Positions 5,847 through 7,136 of a stretch of DNA of 7,136 nt are shown here, piece after piece. Where the stretch lies: contig JAFCZV010000106.1 in NCBI GenBank assembly GCA_019314155.1, positions 1 through 7,136 of the forward strand. The letters run 5' to 3'. Position 1 is the stretch's first letter, and each line of letters begins with the position of its first letter. A program made the translations under genes and the position numbers. The notes under the pieces are model-generated. The model was not told the DNA's origin. It did no database searches and saw only the letters and a program-made list of their open reading frames with translations. This stretch comes from Deltaproteobacteria bacterium. GTDB taxonomy: Bacteria > Desulfobacterota > Desulfobacteria > Desulfobacterales > UBA11574.

Positions 5847-6918
5847 TCATTTTATTTGTGCCCGTTTCGGATTTAAATATTGCTGCAGACGGGCACGCCG
5901 TTCTTCTTTTGTTTTTTTGGCCAGATTTTGACATTCTTTGTAGAACAACTTGAGGTTATATTCGCTGTGTTGGAGAAGTTTTAAAAATTCCGGAACAAGA
6001 TCATAATAGGTGGCTACGGATATCAACTGAGCATTGTTTAACGTATTGCCAAACCATAGATCATACCCTGAATACCCTTCCCATTGCTGTTTCAGCAGTC
6101 TGTATTCATCTCTCAACCCGTCGAAAGCCAATGCCTTGGCATCTCTTTTGGTCGGCGTTGACACATCTTCGGCGTACAGGGATTCAAGCTGTTTACGATA
6201 TTTCATGACCAGCTGAACAAACTGCCGGTGCCGCTGGTAATCGATTTGATAATCCGTCAAAGCATTGAGATCGTTTTTTGTCGCCAGCCAGCGGCGTAGA
6301 CCTTCCTGTTCCACTGCTGTGGCAAAACTTTCATTAAAGGTCGTATCATCTTCCACATAAAGCAGTTGATGTGCCAGCTCGTGAAAGATGAGTGCCGCCA
6401 GCTTAACATGGTTGCGATATACGAAAGTACTTAAAACGGGATCGTCAAACCAACCCAATGTTGAATACGCCGCGACACCGCCCATAAAAACATCATATCC
6501 TTGTTTCTTCAACTTGTCGCCAGAATCCCGGGCAGCCTGTTTGGAAAAATATCCTCGGTATGCCGTACAGCCCACCACCGGATAGCACCAGGTTCTGGGC
6601 GTAACAGGCGGCAAAGGGTCGTTGGAGATCTACGAAACTGAGGTATTGATTCTTCACCGGCAAACAAAGCTCATTTTTTGCAAATTTCCGAATATCCAGA
6701 ACAAGTTCAAGCTGCGCTTTCAACTTTTCGGAGACATGGGGCTCGTCCAGCAACTGATGGATCGGCTTGTTTTTATTAACAATATTTATTTGACCAGATA
6801 TCAGATGGTTATAGTAGCGTATCGATTCGCAGCCAGTCAATGCGACCACGGAAAGGATGGTTAAAATAACCCTGGCGTTCCATAAACAAACGAGCAGGTA
6901 TTTAAAAAAAGATATCAT
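5847..6918 (-). pseudogene. Putative lipoprotein aminopeptidase (PF10023/COG4324-like), disrupted by deletion and frameshift
   Basis: Two frames together make one gene. The N-terminal part starts at the ATG at 6918 (weak AGG just upstream). It has a lipoprotein signal with lipobox ALTGC, lipidated Cys30, and reads through the SFVDLQRP segment to about residue 102. The rest continues in another frame from about 6605 (VTPRTWCYPVVGC onward) to TGA at 5847-5849. It carries GGVAAYSTLGWFDDPVLSTF, the zinc-protease motif HELAH (6369-6383) and a downstream NESFA glutamate (near 6330) likely to be the third metal ligand. Intact family members have roughly 12-13 residues between these parts (a VVWNVFA-like stretch) that are missing here. 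The loss of about 29 bases shifts the frame. The remaining protein is undamaged and the total (about 365 residues when restored) fits the family, so the lesion may be recent or an assembly fault. The natural substrate is unknown. Confidence 0.82.
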
Positions 6919-6962
6919 TACCTAAGTTGAGTGATTGTTGAAAAACATTTGGCCGAAGCAGG

Positions 6963-7136
6963 TTAAGGCAATAGATGTTCGATCATGATGATCTTCATTT
7001 CCTTCCAGGTATCCGTTCCAAGCGACGGTTCGTCAATGATAAGATGATGCATTTTCTCCTGTACACCTGTCTTCCCTTTTTCAAGGAGGTGAAATTGCCA
7101 TTGATCCAAGGTCTCTTTTTCAACCCGGCGCTTTAA
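6963..7136 (-). CDS. C-terminal 57 residues of an unrecognised protein (5' end cut by window)
   Basis: On the minus strand a frame is open from the window edge to a TAA at 6963-6965. It encodes 57 residues beginning LKRRVEKETLDQWQFHLLEK and ending MIEHLLP. The composition is charged and helical, with amphipathic character, like a soluble protein tail. I do not recognise the family, and no motif or membrane segment is visible. The stop is 44 bases before the aminopeptidase ATG, which is close enough for a shared transcript. It could be a spurious frame, but the amino-acid mix and orientation argue for a real gene end. Confidence 0.55.
   Translation of the reverse strand, partial: LKRRVEKETLDQWQFHLLEKGKTGVQEKMHHLIIDEPSLGTDTWKEMKIIMIEHLLP

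Noticed and set aside
5713..5931. + strand frame of 72 codons
   Set aside because: It overlaps the 3' end of the aminopeptidase gene and the regulatory region, lacks a ribosome site and its product resembles no protein family I know.
7083..7092. Very strong ribosome-binding-like sequence AAGGAGGTGA on the + strand
   Set aside because: The only nearby start (TTG at 7095) gives a 13-residue frame ending at the window edge, and the same bases read as ordinary codons (FHLL) of the minus-strand partial gene.

Overview
The window fits a Gram-negative anaerobe of the sulfate-reducer type (Desulfobacterota, formerly Deltaproteobacteria). This is inferred from a tungstate importer paired with a cytoplasmic oxyanion-binding regulator domain, a sigma-54 type promoter, a secreted FnIII/PKD protein of a kind common in that group, and GTTC-rich intergenic repeats. 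No rRNA or marker gene is present, so the assignment stays tentative.

Region 1 (1-3467, + strand) is a tungstate uptake locus. It starts with the 3' part of a gene for a COG1910-type oxyanion-binding domain (probably the C-terminal sensor half of a regulator). Eleven bases later comes tupA (periplasmic binding protein), then after a 145-base gap tupB (permease) and tupC (ATPase with a C-terminal TOBE-like domain). Together TupA captures tungstate, TupB passes it through the membrane and TupC powers the step. The first gene probably reads the internal oxyanion level.

Region 2 (3468-3754) is a convergent intergenic space without a gene. It holds two small GC-rich hairpins and several inverted GGTTCAA/TTGAACC repeats.

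Region 3 (3755-5846, - strand) is the most unusual part: a two-gene operon behind a near-consensus sigma-54 (-24/-12) promoter at 5562-5577. The first gene encodes a 71-residue protein that is essentially only a Fis/NtrC-type helix-turn-helix. The second, 24 bases downstream, encodes a secreted protein with a signal peptide, one FnIII domain, three 96-residue PKD-like repeats and a final classical PKD domain. Upstream of the promoter, within 5655-5762, lie repeated AGTTGCG motifs in inverted arrangements that could bind an enhancer-binding protein.

Region 4 (5847-7136, - strand) holds a lipoprotein putative aminopeptidase gene (PF10023-like) broken by a small deletion and frameshift near 6605-6613, preceded by the 3' end of an unrecognised gene that runs off the right edge (6963-7136).
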